This document shows positions 1 through 12,455 of a DNA stretch of 64,000 nucleotides, in pieces. The stretch is taken from positions 19,882 through 83,881 of the forward strand of contig JAAOMT010000779.1 in assembly GCA_016748015.1 (NCBI GenBank). Direction: 5' to 3'. Source of the DNA: Geosiphon pyriformis. Its lineage: Eukaryota; Glomeromycota; Glomeromycetes; Archaeosporales; Geosiphonaceae. Under the pieces are notes generated by a model. That model saw nothing but the letters and a program-made list of their open reading frames with translations. It was not told where the DNA came from and made no database searches. Made by a program: the position numbers and the translations under genes. The first letter of the stretch is position 1; each line of letters starts with the position of its first letter.

Positions 1-2205
1 AGATATCTAATAAAATTTCAACCAGAGAAGCTCTCTCTGTTGTAGAAACAACTAGACAAAATGTTTTAGAAGCCTTCTCTTTACCCAGTAATCGTAAAAA
101 GCTGCCTTTGGTAGCCACTGAATCAAATTTCTCATCTTTGGCTGGTTTTTCACCAGTCAAAGTTTCCTCAAAGAGACACACTTGGGTTAGTCCCAGTGTT
201 GTTTCCACTCCGACTAAGAGCCCAAAAGTTTTTAATAATAGACCAGTAAATAAGCTGGTCTTCTTCTCTATAGATTCAACACCTGGTGTTTCTGACACCA
301 CCTCCTCAAAAAAAATGGTCAAAAAGACCAAAAGTTCAGAAAAGTGGGAGCAGTCACTTGCCTCTGCTATTGTTACACCAAACCCCTTTGTGGTTCTCAA
401 TGAAATCTCTATAACATCATCCGGCATATCATCCAAGATGGGCCAAGATCAACCACTGGCTGTGTTGCCAAATGTGGTGTCTTCCAGCAGATCATCACTG
501 GTTGTAGAAGCAAAACAATCTCCTTCTGTTGGGTCACCTGTTTTTGGGAACTGGGCTGATCAAATAGAAACTGATTCATCTCTTTCTCTAGTTTCTGGTG
601 CTACTTCTGGTGGTGCTTGAGAAACTATTACTAGTCATCAAAGGTTTGCTGGGTAGGTGGTCTCCACTCTGGTGCCTGGTGCTACTTTTAAGATCAAATT
701 GGCTCATATTAAGACTGTTTTTCAGTCTGTGCATGGTTTCTTAGGTGCTAAATCTGTTTCAAAAAACAATGTGAAGCTTTTTTGTATGAAATTTGCTTCT
801 CAACTGTCTTTAGAAACTGCATTTCTAGTTAAGCTTACAAGCTCTGTTCATTTGGCCACTCTCAAAATTGCCAAGTCTTTGGTGGTTTCTGAATCTGGCT
901 CCTCTCCTGCTGTTGTTGTGCTGCGTGATGTACCTTTGGGTGTGTCTGCTGCTGACGTTAAGTTGGCTCTCAGTGTGTTTGGTTGTGTCACTCATGTTGT
1001 GCTGAAGCCTGCTGGCATTTGACAGTATGTGGTGGTTTATTTTGAAAAGTTGGACTCTGCTGTGTCTGCCTTGAAGTATTGGTCAGTCTTAATAGGCAAG
1101 GATAGTATTAGAATCTTTCTTCTGGTGAATCAAAATGAGACTATTTTGTCTTGTGATAAGTTTAAGACCAAATTGGTCAACCTTCCCTCTGGTTGTACTG
1201 CCTTTGAAATCAGTAATATGATTTCTCAGATTGGTGGTCAAACATGTTTCATTCCTCATTCTCCTAATTCTGGTCATTATTCCCAGTTTGCTTTGATTAC
1301 ATTTGACTCTCAAGGCGATTTGAATTCTGTTGTAGTCAAGACTGGTACTCTAAGGAAATGCCGTATCTGGTGGGAAACTTCTGGCTGCTGGTGCTACTTT
1401 AGGTGTCAAGAAGTGGGCCATCTGGCTGTGGATTGCAAGATTTCTCCACCTCCTACTCCTAAGGTTCCCAAGGTTTTTAAGTCTCATTTTGTGGGTGGTG
1501 TTTCTTATGTAAAAGCTTCTGCTTTCCTGGATTCTTCTGAGTTTTTTCTCTTGGCAGCTTCTACTTCCCCTTCTATGATTGTTGGTGATTTTTTAGTGTC
1601 TTCCTGGTTGGCTTCTTTGAAATTTAATTTGGTCAAGCTTTCTACTTTGGTTGAGTCTATTGTTAAACCAGTTGGTTCCTTGGTCAAATTGTTTGAGCAA
1701 TTTATTAATGGGGATTTGGTCTCAAGCAGTAAACTTGGCCTTAAGGTCAATAAGATTATAGTGCATATGGGTTCTTTTAGTAAGATTGTTGGTAAGTTGG
1801 GGAGGGAAGTGGTTTCTTAAAAAAAAGAATGCTGCATGAAGGATATTGATATGTCTGGTGATTTAAAGCATCCAGTTGGTTTGGATGATGAGGTGTTTTC
1901 TAACTTGTTGTCCCTTTGGGAACATGAGTCTATTGATGTTAAAGCTGATGCCTTAAAAACAGCTGAATGGCTGGTTGGATTGGTTCCTTGTAGTGTAACT
2001 CTGTTTTTTATTATTCAAAAAATGTTATTTTTGGGTAAGTTTTCTTCTGGTGTATCAATGTAGTATAGCCTGAACTGGTTTGAATAGCTGATTATATGTA
2101 GAAAGTGCGTGAACTACATCTAATTTAAGATCCTACGTAGTCATATTGTATTAGATAGTGGTTGGATCTTGCTCGTTAAACTCTAATAAATAAATAAAAA
2201 AAAAA
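1..2205 (+). mobile_element. ORF1-only LINE-like element, copy A (5' end outside window)
   Basis: A degenerate ORF1 reading frame runs from the left edge to 2063 and is followed directly by a LINE 3' UTR (about 2064-2190) ending in GCTCGTTAAA and an A-rich tail near 2205. The UTR is recognisably the same as that downstream of ORF2 in the full-length LINE at 42632-42766 (shared stretch TGTAGAAAGTGCGTGA, then TAGATAG near the end). No endonuclease or reverse transcriptase sequence lies between ORF1 and the UTR. The organisation matches copies B and C in this window, so this is a third member of a non-autonomous family. Tail-to-tail orientation with copy B. Confidence 0.8.
3..2063 (+). pseudogene. 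LINE ORF1 protein, decayed (RRM-like domains plus CCHC knuckle)
   Basis: One frame is held to 2063 and broken only by in-frame stops at 618 (TGA), 654 (TAG), 1020 (TGA) and 1818 (TAA). Comparison with copies B and C shows the first three replace tryptophan codons. In order the product has a Ser/Thr/Lys-rich N-terminus, an RRM-like segment at about 910-1110 (RDVPLG ... VVVYFEKL), a second RRM-like segment at about 1165-1370, a zinc knuckle near 1395-1440 (CFRCQEVGHLAVDCK in the family; the first Cys codon region reads CWCYFRCQ here), and a coiled-coil-prone C-terminal part. In LINE families ORF1 proteins of this build bind the element RNA and act as chaperones. Not functional as it stands. Confidence 0.75.
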
Positions 2206-3160
2206 CTAAATTAGTTTTTAAGTAAACTTGTTTTGTTTTTAAAATAATCTGTTTTTTTGGCTTTTAATACTTTTATTATATAAATATAAATCTTTATAAT
2301 ATGAAAATTTTGAAATTTTTATAATTTTTTTGAATTATTGTTGAAATTTTTGATATTGCATACTTTAATAATTTTTTATTTAATTATTAGTTATTTATAT
2401 TCTTATTATTTTTCTGTTTTTTTATATTAATAATAATAACTATTAACAAAATACTAATTTTTATTTTTATTATTACTTTTTTTGTTTGTTTTTTTATTGT
2501 ATTAATTAATTAATTAAAAAGTGCTAAGATTATAATATCAAAAAAATGCATGAATATAGTTATAAAAACTAAAATTATTTATTAAAAAGTGCAAATATTA
2601 AAATAAAATCATTTATTATACCAAAAAAGTTAAATACTAAATATTATTTACTATTTTATTTATATATCTATTTATTATACAAAAAATTCTATTACTAAAA
2701 TCTTCAAAAAAATTTTAAATTACAGTATTAATTAACTTAAATATTAAATTATAGAAAATTTACAAATTCTATAAATTTATTTATAATATTTAGTATATTA
2801 TAATTAAAAGTACAAAAAATAATAAATAAATCAAATAAATTTTATAAGATTTAAAATTAATGCTTTTAATAAGTTAAGTTAAATTAAGTTTTGATCTGAT
2901 TTAAATTTAATTTAGAAAATTTTCATTTTTAAAAAATCAAGTTAAGTTTAATAACTTATAACTTAATTTAACTTGTTATTAGTTATATGTAAAAATTTTA
3001 TTAAATTTTTAACTAATAGAAAAAAAAATTTTCAATTCATAAAAAACTATAAATTATGATAAATAAAGATAATTTTATGTTTATTATTAATAAATATTAA
3101 ATACTTAATTCTTTTAAAGTTTTATTTTATTATTAATAATTTTTTTTGCTTATAAAAAAC
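2206..3160. other. AT-rich spacer between copies A and B
   Basis: About 0.95 kb composed almost entirely of A and T with short homopolymers. No open frame of note, no RNA gene and no recognisable retroelement motif. It may be a fully decayed repeat, but nothing in it shows that. Confidence 0.7.
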
Positions 3161-3169
3161 AGTATTAAT
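3161..3169. repeat. Target-site duplication of copy B, left copy
   Basis: AGTATTAAT here is repeated at 5462-5470, immediately outside both ends of copy B. It sits next to the T-run (A tail on the minus strand), as expected for a LINE-type insertion. The repeat is short and AT-rich, so it is convincing mainly because it lies exactly at both ends. Confidence 0.7.
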
Positions 3170-5461
3170 TTTTTTTTTATTATATTTTAACAAAGTGTAT
3201 CCAAACATTATCTAATACTATGCACCACTAAGGAATTACAAATTAGATGTGAATTATGCATTTTCTATATGTGACAAACCACCCAAGTCAGTCAAGACAC
3301 TAACTAAGCTAAAACAATAGAAGATGGAAATAATCCCAACTCACAAATTTTTTCAATAACACCATTTAGATTTCTAGAATCAAAAATAAACTCATTAAGA
3401 AATAATCTAGTAGATTCAACATTACCTCTAATCTTAGCACCCGACATCCGCCACAAAGCTATAACATGCTCAACAGTGTCTTTATTCAAGAGAGAAGGTT
3501 TGGCAGTCTGCATATTATTATAATCCATGTTACCAAAGTCAACTTCAGATCTGAGACAAGCAATATCCTTAGATATACCAACCAAAAGATTAGCAAAATT
3601 GTTAGAAGCATATTTCATAGAAAGAAGATTTTTCTTAATCTAAACAGTTTTAACAGCATTATCATCAAAAAGACAAGATACTAAGACAACCAAAGAGCCA
3701 ACAGGCTCAACAATAGATTTTACCAAAACAGTCAAATCCGAAATTTGCTTTTTCAAAGAGTTCAATCTGGACCCAACAGCAGGATTAACAATAGCCACAG
3801 AAGAGGTGGAAGCCACCAAAGAAAAAAATTCAGACATAATAGGAGAAGCAAACGTCTTAGCATAAGACAAAGAACCAACAAAACATGGTTTGAATACCTT
3901 GAGAGTTCTAGAAAAGGGAAATGAAGCAATTTCACAGTTTACAGCCAAATGAACTATTTTTTGACACTGAAAACAACGCCAACAATTAGGAGTCTCCTAC
4001 CAGATATGGCACTTTCTAAGCATACCAGTTTTGGCAACAGCAAAATCCAAATCAGCTTGGGAGCCAAACATAACTAGAGCAAAGTGGAAATGACAACCAG
4101 AATCAGGAGACTGAGGAATGAAACAAGTCTGGCCACCAACCTGAGAAATCATATCACTGATTTCAAAGGCAGTACAGTCAGGAGGAAAGTTGACCAACTT
4201 GGCCTTAAACCTATCATGAAACAAATAGTCTCATTCTAATTCACCAAGAGAAGGATTCTAACACTATCTTTGCCTACCAATACTGACCAATGATTCAAAG
4301 CAGACACAGCAAAGTTCAACTTTTCAAAATAAACCACCATGTACTGCCAAACACCAATAGGCTTTAGCACAATACAAACAACACTACTAAACACATTGAG
4401 AGCTGTCTTAATGTTAACAGCAAACACACCCAAAGGTATATCACACAGCACAACAGCAGCAGAAGGGGAACCAGACTCAGAAATTACCAAAAACTTGGCA
4501 ATTTTGAGAGTGGCCAAATGTATAAAGCTTGTAAGCTCAACTAAAAATACAGCTTTCAAAGACATTTGAGAAGCAAACTCCACACAAAACAGTTTTACAT
4601 TGTCTTTTGATACTGACTTTGCACCCAAAAAACCATGTACTGATTGAAAAACAGTCTTAACATAAGCCAATTTGATCTTAAAAGTAGCACCAGGTACCAA
4701 ACTGGAGGCCACTTACCCAGCAAACTTTTGACGACTAGTAATAGTTTCCCAAGCATCACCAGAAGTAACACCAGAAATTAGAGGAGGAGATGATTCAGTT
4801 TTCATTTGATCAGTCCAGTTCCCAAGAACAGATGACTTGATAGAAGAAGATTGCTTTGCTTCTAAAACTAGTGATAATCTGTTGGAAGACACCACATTTG
4901 ACAACACAGCCAGTGATTGATTTTGGCCCATCTTGAATGACATGCTGGATGATGCTATGAAAATCTCATCTAAGATCTCATTGGGAACCACAAAGGGGTT
5001 TGGTGTAACAATAGCAGAAACAAGTGACTGCTCCCACTTTTCTGAACTTTTGGTCTTTTTGACCATTTTTTTTGAAGAGGTAGTGCTAGAAGCACCAGAT
5101 GTTGAATCTATAGAGGGGAAGACCAGCTTATTTACTGGTCTATTATTAAAAACTTTTGGATTCTTAGTCAAGGTAGAGACAACACTGGGACTAATCCAAG
5201 TGTGTCTCTTTGAGGGAACTTTGACTGATAAAAAACCAGCCAAAGATAAGGAAGTTGCTTCAGTGATTATCAAAGGCAGCTTATTACGATTACTGGGTAA
5301 GGAAAAGACTTCTAAAATGTTCTGCCTAGTTGCTTTTACAACAGAGAGAGCTCTTCTGGTTGAAATTTTATTAGATATCTCAGGACAGATATCAGGTGCA
5401 GCTTTTTTACTCTTTGTTTTGATTATGGTCATAAAATTAAGAAGACAAAGAGTTTTTTTTT
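3170..5461 (-). mobile_element. ORF1-only LINE-like element, copy B, complete with TSD
   Basis: Minus-strand element of 2,292 bp. Its 5' end is a short leader (CTCTTTGTCTTCTTAATTTT) just before the ORF1 ATG at 5432, and its 3' end is the LINE 3' UTR (3303 down to about 3185) with an A-run tail. The 9-bp direct repeat AGTATTAAT flanks it at 3161-3169 and 5462-5470, as expected for target-primed reverse transcription. ORF2 is absent: ORF1 passes straight into the UTR. Length and ends match copy C. Confidence 0.85.
3304..5432 (-). pseudogene. LINE ORF1 protein, copy B, decayed
   Basis: ORF1 begins MTIIKTKSKKAAPD. It runs in one frame from 5432 to the region of 4236, where a 1-nt deletion relative to copy C shifts it, and continues in the second frame to the stop at 3304. 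In-frame stops at about 4713, 4236, 3997 and 3640 replace Trp or Gln codons of the sister copies. Two RRM-like segments (about 4480-4260 and 4220-4000) precede a degraded CCHC knuckle at about 3970-3930, and a coiled-coil-like region covers about 3800-3550. The last about 50 residues (VEHVIALWRMSGAKIRGN onward) are specific to the ORF1-only copies. Expected role when intact: RNA binding in the retrotransposition particle. Confidence 0.8.
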
Positions 5462-5470
5462 AGTATTAAT

Positions 5471-8315
5471 CATATAAATATTATAATTATAAGTTATTAA
5501 AATTTAAGTTTTAAGCATTTTTATACAAATAACTTCAATTATTAATTAAAAAAATATATATATAAATTTTTAATTAAAAAAAAGTTATTTTTGTTGTTAT
5601 TAAAGTATTTAATAAAGCAAATATCTAAAATATTAATATTTTTTATTTTTGTTATTATTATTTTTTTAAATAATAAAAAAATTAAAAAAATCATTCAGAA
5701 CTATAAAATTATTAAGTAAATTTATATTTGTTAATATTTATAGTTAGAAATAATCAAATTTTAATAAAATTAATTTTTTGTTTTATTATAATTATAAAAA
5801 AAAATATTGTATAATAGCCAAAAAAAAGTATTATTAAATATCAAAAATTAAAAGTTTATTTAAAATTAAATATATTTTATTTAAAGTAATATTTTTTTTT
5901 AATTTTATTTGATTATTATAATATAATCAATATTAATTAAATATTATATATTTAATTAAATAGCAAAAATTGGATTTTTAGTTAATATATAAATAAAAAT
6001 AATAATTTTAAAATATTTTGTGTATTTTATTACTTGATTTAAAATTTAAAATGTTTGATGTTCTTTTTGATTAGATTATATTTTAAGTTATAATATAGAA
6101 TATATATTTTTTTTTAAAAAAATTATCTTTGCTTATTTATGTTTTTTTATTATAAATCAAATTTATTTAAAAAAAAACAAGTTTATATAAAGAATTAATT
6201 ATAGTACTTTCTATAATTTTAATCTTTGTTATCTGTTTTAATAATTTATAATCTGATATAATAATTACAAATTTTAATAATAAGTATATAAAATATAAGT
6301 TTAAATATATGATAAATTTATTTGTTTATTTAAGATATTTGTATAAATATAAATATTAATTTTTTAAATTTATTTTTTAAAAAATTTTTTCCAATAAAGT
6401 TTTTATTTTAAAGTACATTATAGCTTTGATAACCATTAAATATATATAAATAAAAGCAATAAAAACATTCATCTCTTTGTTTAATAAATTAATTTATAAA
6501 ATCCGTAATTACTTAAATTTATGCTTAAAAAAATATTTAAAATTTAAAAAATTCAGATATTAATTCTATAATAATATAAGCAGTATTTTTACTTTTTTAA
6601 AATCTTAAAAAATTCGAAATTATTGAATATTAACAATTTAATCTTAAATATTTATTGAATTTTTTATAAAATATAAAAATAAATAAGAATTTTAAATTAA
6701 AAAGCATAAAGTTAACTTATTATATTAATGTAAATATTAAAAAAAATTAACTAATTAAATTATTAATATTTAAAAAATATATAGTTATAATATTTAAATA
6801 AGTTTTATTATAATCTAACAAAAAGACTAAAATAACAAAATATTTTAACAAAAAACAAATTATTAAAAGAAATTTTTCTAAAAAAAAATATTAATTATGT
6901 AATTTATTATCAAATAAATATAATAATTTATTAAGTAATATTATTATTCAAATAATAAAGTTTTATTTTTATTTTGTACTAATTACTATATATATACAAA
7001 AAAATTATTTATAAATATTATTGAAATCTTAGTTATTATATTAAGATTATCTTAAAAAATAAGCAAAATTGTTATTTTATTTTATTTATATTATGTTTTA
7101 CCTATTATCTTTTGTTTTAGTATACTATTCTATTATAATTTTAAATACATATAATGTTAAATTATTTTTAGAGCCAAACAGACTTATTAAAATATAATAA
7201 ATTTTTTTCTATTAGAAAAAGTGTATTTAATAAGTATATTTATTTCTAAAATATAAATATGTAAAAATTTGGTTTATATTTTTTAAAATTATAATAGATA
7301 CTTATTTAATATAACAAAATAATTAGAAATTATAATAATAAAATATAGATATTAAAATTTTTTGGTCTAAAATTGTCAAAATTAATAAATAAAATTAAAA
7401 AGCAGAATTACAATAATAATAAACTTATTTTCTATTAAAATAATACATTAATATTTTTTGAAATAACTGATTTTTTAAAATATTCTTCTATTTTACTTTT
7501 TTTTTCTATATACTATTTTTTATTAATATTAAAAATATGGTTTTAAATATTATTAAAAATTCTTATATGCAAAAAAACAAATTTATTTTCAAAAATACAT
7601 ATTGGTTTTTATAAATTTTAATTACCAAATTTTTTGTATGAGTAATATACTCTTTTTTTCAACTATAAATCTTATAATAATTAAGTTTATTAAAAGCTTT
7701 TTGCATTACAATTTTGATATTAGTCAAAAATAAATTATTTTTATTATTATTGTCTTTATTATTGTGTTTGTTTTTGTTATTAATATAATCTTTAATGAAA
7801 TTTTAAAAATAATTATAGATAAAAATTACATAAAAAAATTAGATATTTAATATAAAAAATTTTATATATGACTAAGAAAATAACTTTTAAAATTATAATA
7901 AAATTAGATAATACTTTGTAAATATAATATAGTTATTTTTTTTTTTTATCTTTTTTTTTTTTAATATTAAAAAATCAATCTAATTTAATCAAATTTATAT
8001 GTTTACTTTAATATATTAAATATTGAATTTTAATAAATTACAATATTACAAATTAACTCTAACTTTTTAAAATTAGAAATTTAATATTGTTTTTTAAATT
8101 TTTATAATATTAAGATAAAAATAAATTTTAATAATTAATTTTTAAAGTTAAATAATATATAAAATATAATAAATTAAGATTATAAAAATTTTGAATTTAA
8201 TAATTAAACAAAACTAATTTTGATTATATATTTATTTTGAAAATTAAATCCAAATTTAAAATACTTAAAATATTTAACTTAATATTTTTTTCAATAATAT
8301 TGCCAGTTTTTAATA
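5471..8315. other. Very AT-rich spacer between copies B and C
   Basis: 2.8 kb of almost pure A+T sequence, including homopolymers such as those at 7934-7963. No frame, tRNA or conserved motif was found. It lies between two same-strand ORF1-only elements. An ancient repeat mutated beyond recognition is possible; I see no positive evidence. Confidence 0.7.
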
Positions 8316-8329
8316 TTTTAATGTATTTT

Positions 8330-10633
8330 TTTTTTATTCGTTTAATGAGCAAGACCCAAAAGCTACCTAAAACAATACATCAAAGAATCAATCTAAATTA
8401 AGTGCTAATTATGTATTTTCTATATGTGACCAGCCACTCAGACCAGTCAAAGACACACTACACTAAAACAATAGGAAGTGAGAATAACTCCAACTCACAA
8501 ATTTTTTCAATAACACCATTCAGATTCTTAGAATCAAAAATAAACTTACTAAGAAACAATCTAATAGATTCAACACTACTTCTAACCTCAGCACCCGACA
8601 TTTGTCACAAAGCGACAACATGCTCAACAGTGTCTTCACTTAAAAAAGAAGGTTTGGCAGTCTGTATATCATCATAATCCATATCACCAAAGTCAACTTC
8701 AGATCTAAGACAAGCAATGTTCTTAAACACACCAACCAGAAGATTGGCAAAATTGTTAGAAGCATATTTCATAGAAAGAAGATCTTTCTCTAACTGCACA
8801 GTCTTAACAGCATTATTATTAAGAAAATGAGATACCAAGGCAACCAAAAAGCCAACAGACTCAACAATAGACTTTACCAAGACAGCCAAATCCGAAATTT
8901 GCTTTTTCAAAGAGTCTAATCTGGACCCAACAGCAGGATCAACAACAGTCATAGGAGGGGCAGAAGCCACCAAAGGAGAAAATTCAGACATAACAGAGGA
9001 AGCAAATGTCTTAGCATAAGACAAAGAACCAACAAAATGTGGTTTAAACATCTTGGGAGCCTTAGGAGAAGAAGGCAGAGAAACTTTGCAGTCAACAGCC
9101 AAATGGCCTACTTCTTGACATCTGAAACATCGTCAACAACCAGGAGTTTCCCACCAAATATGGCATTTTCTTAAGGTACCAGTTTTAATGATTGCAGAGT
9201 TTAAATCAACTCGGGAACCAAACGTAACCAGAGCAAACTGAAAATGACGACCAGAATCGGGTGAATGAAGAATAAAACATGTCTGGCCACCAATCTGAGA
9301 GATCATATCACTAATTTTAAAGACAGTACAGCCAGAAGGGAGATTGACCAACTTGGCCTTAAACATATCATGAGACAAAATAGTCTCATTTTGATTCACT
9401 AGAGGGAGGATTTTAACACTATCCTTGCCCACCAAAACTGACCAATGATTCAAAGCAGACACAGCAGAGTCTAACTTTTCAAAATAAACCACCACATACT
9501 GCCAAACACTAGCAGGCTTCAGCACAACACGAACAACACTACCAAACACACTAAGAGCTGTTTTAATGTCAGCAGCAGACACATCCAAGAGCACATCTCG
9601 CAGCACAACAGCAGCAGAAGGAGAAACAAATTCAGAAACCACCAAAGACTTGGCAATTTTAAGAGTGGCCAAATGAACAGAGCTTGTAAGCTCAACTAGA
9701 AATACAGCTTCCAAAGATTGTTAAAAAGCAAACTCCATACAGAAAAGCTTCACATTGTCTTTTGAAACAGATTTAGCACCTAAAAAACCATGTACAAACT
9801 GAAAAACAGCCTTAACATGAGCCAATTTGATCTTAAAAGTAGCATCAGGCACCAGAGTGAAGGCCATCCATCCAGCAAACCTTTGATGACTAATAATAGT
9901 TTCCCAAGCACCACCAGAAAGAGCACCAGAAACTAGAGAAGGGGTTGATTCAGTTTCCATTTGATCAGTCCAGTTCCCAAAAACAGGTGACCCAACAGAA
10001 GAAGATTGATTTGCTTTTAAAACCGGTAATGATCTGTTAGAAGACACCACATTTGGCAACATAGCTAGTGGTTGATCTTGGTCCATCTTGGATGACATGC
10101 CAGATGATGCTATAAAGATTTTATCTAAGATCTTATTGGGAACCACAAAGGGGTTCAGTGTAATAATAGCAGAGGCAAATGACTGTCCCCACTTTTCTGA
10201 ACTTTTGGTTTTTTTGACCATTTTTTTTGAAGAGATAGTGCTAGCAACACCAAGTGTTGAATCTATGGAGGGGAAAACCAGCTTATTTACTGGTCTATTA
10301 TTAAAAACTTTTAGGCTCTTAGTCAAGATGGAGGCAACACTAGAACTAACCCAAGTGTGTCTCTTTGAGGGAATTTTGACTAGTGAGAAACCAGCCAAAG
10401 ATGAAGAAATTGCTTTAGTGGCTACCAAAGGCAACTTATCACGATTACTGGGTAAAGGGAAGGCTTCTAAAACGTTTTGCCTAATTGCTTCTACAACAGA
10501 GAAAGCTCCTCTGGTTGAAATTTTATTAGATATCTCAGGACAGATATTAGGTACAGCTTTTTTACTCTTTGCTTTGGTCATGGTCATAAAATTAAGGAGA
10601 GAAAGAGCTTTTTTTTTTGAATTTTTTTTTTTT
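8330..10633 (-). mobile_element. ORF1-only LINE-like element, copy C, complete with TSD
   Basis: Minus-strand element of about 2,304 bp: 5' leader (CTCTTTCTCTCCTTAATTTT) before the ATG at 10587, ORF1 to the stop at 8458, then the LINE 3' UTR ending TTGCTCATTAAAC and an A tail. TTTTAATGTATTTT occurs at 8316-8329 and again at 10634-10647, flanking the element. Like copy B it has no ORF2, and it is nearly the same length, which argues for a defined mobile unit and not random truncation, since LINE truncation removes the 5' end. Confidence 0.87.
8458..10587 (-). pseudogene. LINE ORF1 protein, copy C, near-intact frame
   Basis: A single frame of 710 codons (MTMTKAKSKKAVPNICPE at the start, LPIVLV at the end), broken only by stops at about 9721 (CAA to TAA), 9133 (TGG to TGA) and 8605 (TGG to TGA), each read from the sister copies. 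Order: basic, Ser/Thr-rich N-terminal third; RRM-like segment at about 9640-9440; second RRM-like segment at about 9370-9150; CCHC knuckle CFRCQEVGHLAVDCK at about 9125-9080; SLKKQISDLAVLVKSIVE helix/coiled coil near 8910; and a C-terminal segment shared with copy B. Best-preserved ORF1-only copy. Expected to be an RNA-binding nucleocapsid-like protein. Confidence 0.85.
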
Positions 10634-10647
10634 TTTTAATGTATTTT

Positions 10648-11090
10648 AAACTATTAAATTAATAATATAAACAATATAACAAATATGATTTTTATGCTTA
10701 TTAAATTTGATATTTTTAAGATAACACATAAATATATTGTTATTTATGATATTATTTATAGTATATATAAGAATTCAAAAAATTAAAAATAAATAAAAGT
10801 ACAATAAAAAAATACAATATTAATATATCTTAATAAAATATTAAGTTTTTTACAATATTTTACAAATACTATAACAAAATTTTTATTAAAATACAATCTA
10901 TTAAGTTGAATAAAATTGACAAAAATACCTATTAATTGCCAATTTTTATTAATTTAGTATTTTGTAATTTTTAAAAAAACAATTTAATTTAAAAATATTT
11001 AATAATTAAAAGTGAAAAAATTCAGTCTAAAATATTTTAAAATTAATAAATATTAAAAATAATAATTACATTATAATTTTTTTTTATTAC
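10648..11090. other. AT-rich spacer
   Basis: About 440 bp of AT-rich sequence between copy C and the truncated LINE. No coding or RNA feature seen. Confidence 0.7.
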
Positions 11091-11095
11091 ATTTA

Positions 11096-12455
11096 ACGAG
11101 CAAGATTCAAACACTACCTAGAACAATACATCAATGAAATGATCTAAACTAGACATGAATCATGCACTTAACTACACGTGACCAGCCACTCGAGCCAGTC
11201 AAAACAACACTATACAACTATATTAACAGAAACTATGTCACCAATACCCGAAAAAAACAAACAAGACTTGTAAAAGCCAAAAAGAATGCCAAAGGCTTCA
11301 GTAACACCAAGCAATTTGACCACATTAGGTGACAACCTCGAAACTGAACCAAAAACTGGGATGGAAATTGATTTGTCTGCTGGGATCAGGCCATTTTTTT
11401 CCATAAAAGCACAATGCTTTGCATGGACCAACCAAATATTATTCTTAAAATCAGAACATAGAGAGTGCATAAAATTAGTAATTTTAACTCCAGCAATCTT
11501 GGGATCATGAAAGACAACAACAGCCTCTTGAAACCATCCATTGAAAACAAAACCCTTGTAGAAAGCCAAAGAAACCAGCAAATCCAAAGCATAAGTTGAT
11601 ATAAACTGCAATACCACCAAAGAGGGAAGAGAGAGCCCAGAAACTAATCTCCAAGAGGACATACCAGATTCCAAAACCTGACAACAAGCCGAATCATCAA
11701 CCACACAAGAAAACACATGATCAGAAACCTCTACCTCATCACAGTATAAACACAAGACACTAGGATAACATTTATCATAAATGCACTTCTGGATAGTTAC
11801 AGGAAGCCAATAGTGCAAAGCCTTTATTAGATAAGTTTGAATATCAGTTGTGAGCCTGCTAGTGAAGCCAGTGGCCATATGCAAATTAGGGTGCCAAACC
11901 CCAGAAAAACTGAGCCAGTCAATATCTGAATGCAAACTACTAGCCAGAAATTCAGAACCAGAACTGACTTCCCATCATGCATGACAAACCACATGATAAA
12001 CATCTCGAACAAAGTGTCTAGAATTACCAGAAACAACACCATCATCTGCCAACAAAAAGTGTCCATCCATGTGAAGAGGAAGAAACCAACCAGATAGAGA
12101 CACATTATCAGCAATACTATCAACATGGTCATTCTCCAAAATGCCGGAGTGGCTCTTGACTTTGTGCCAACTAACTTTCAAATTCTTACTGTAGATAACA
12201 TTCCAAATATGCCGCCACTTGACCCAACATTGATTGCAAAAGTCAAGGCACACTAGGCTTAACTCAGATCTACAAGCATCCAAAGCTGCTTGACTATCCG
12301 AAAACAATTTAACAGAATGAGTTGCAGGCACATACTCCAAAGCCAATGCTATAGCCTGTAATTCTGCTAAAGTAGATGACACCAAACTCTGAACACTGAC
12401 ACTTAAACCCAAACCAATGTCTTCAAAAAAAACAGCCACCCCAGCTCTATATAAT
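11096..12455 (-). mobile_element. 5'-truncated LINE (RNase H and C-terminal end of ORF2)
   Basis: Starts abruptly inside the RNase H domain at about 12455 and ends with the family 3' UTR (11209 to about 11096; terminus TTGCTCGTTAAATG plus A-run). Typical product of incomplete target-primed reverse transcription. No convincing target-site duplication could be defined in the AT-rich flanks. The 3' UTR is the one shared with the ORF1-only copies and the full-length LINEs. Confidence 0.87.
11210..12439 (-). pseudogene. LINE ORF2 C-terminal fragment: RNase H and Cys/His region
   Basis: One frame with a single internal stop (TGA at about 11972). The first part is an RNase H-like domain (ELQAIALALEYVPATH, FSDSQAALDAC, then KVKSHSGI near 12165). 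The second part has CLYCDEVEVSDHVFSC near 11735, a CX2C...HX4C zinc-finger-like pattern typical of the C-termini of this LINE group, and ends SVNIVV. It aligns with ORF2 of the LINE at 35937-42766 and keeps Gln and Trp where that copy has stops, which makes it a useful reference for the ancestral codons. Confidence 0.85.
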
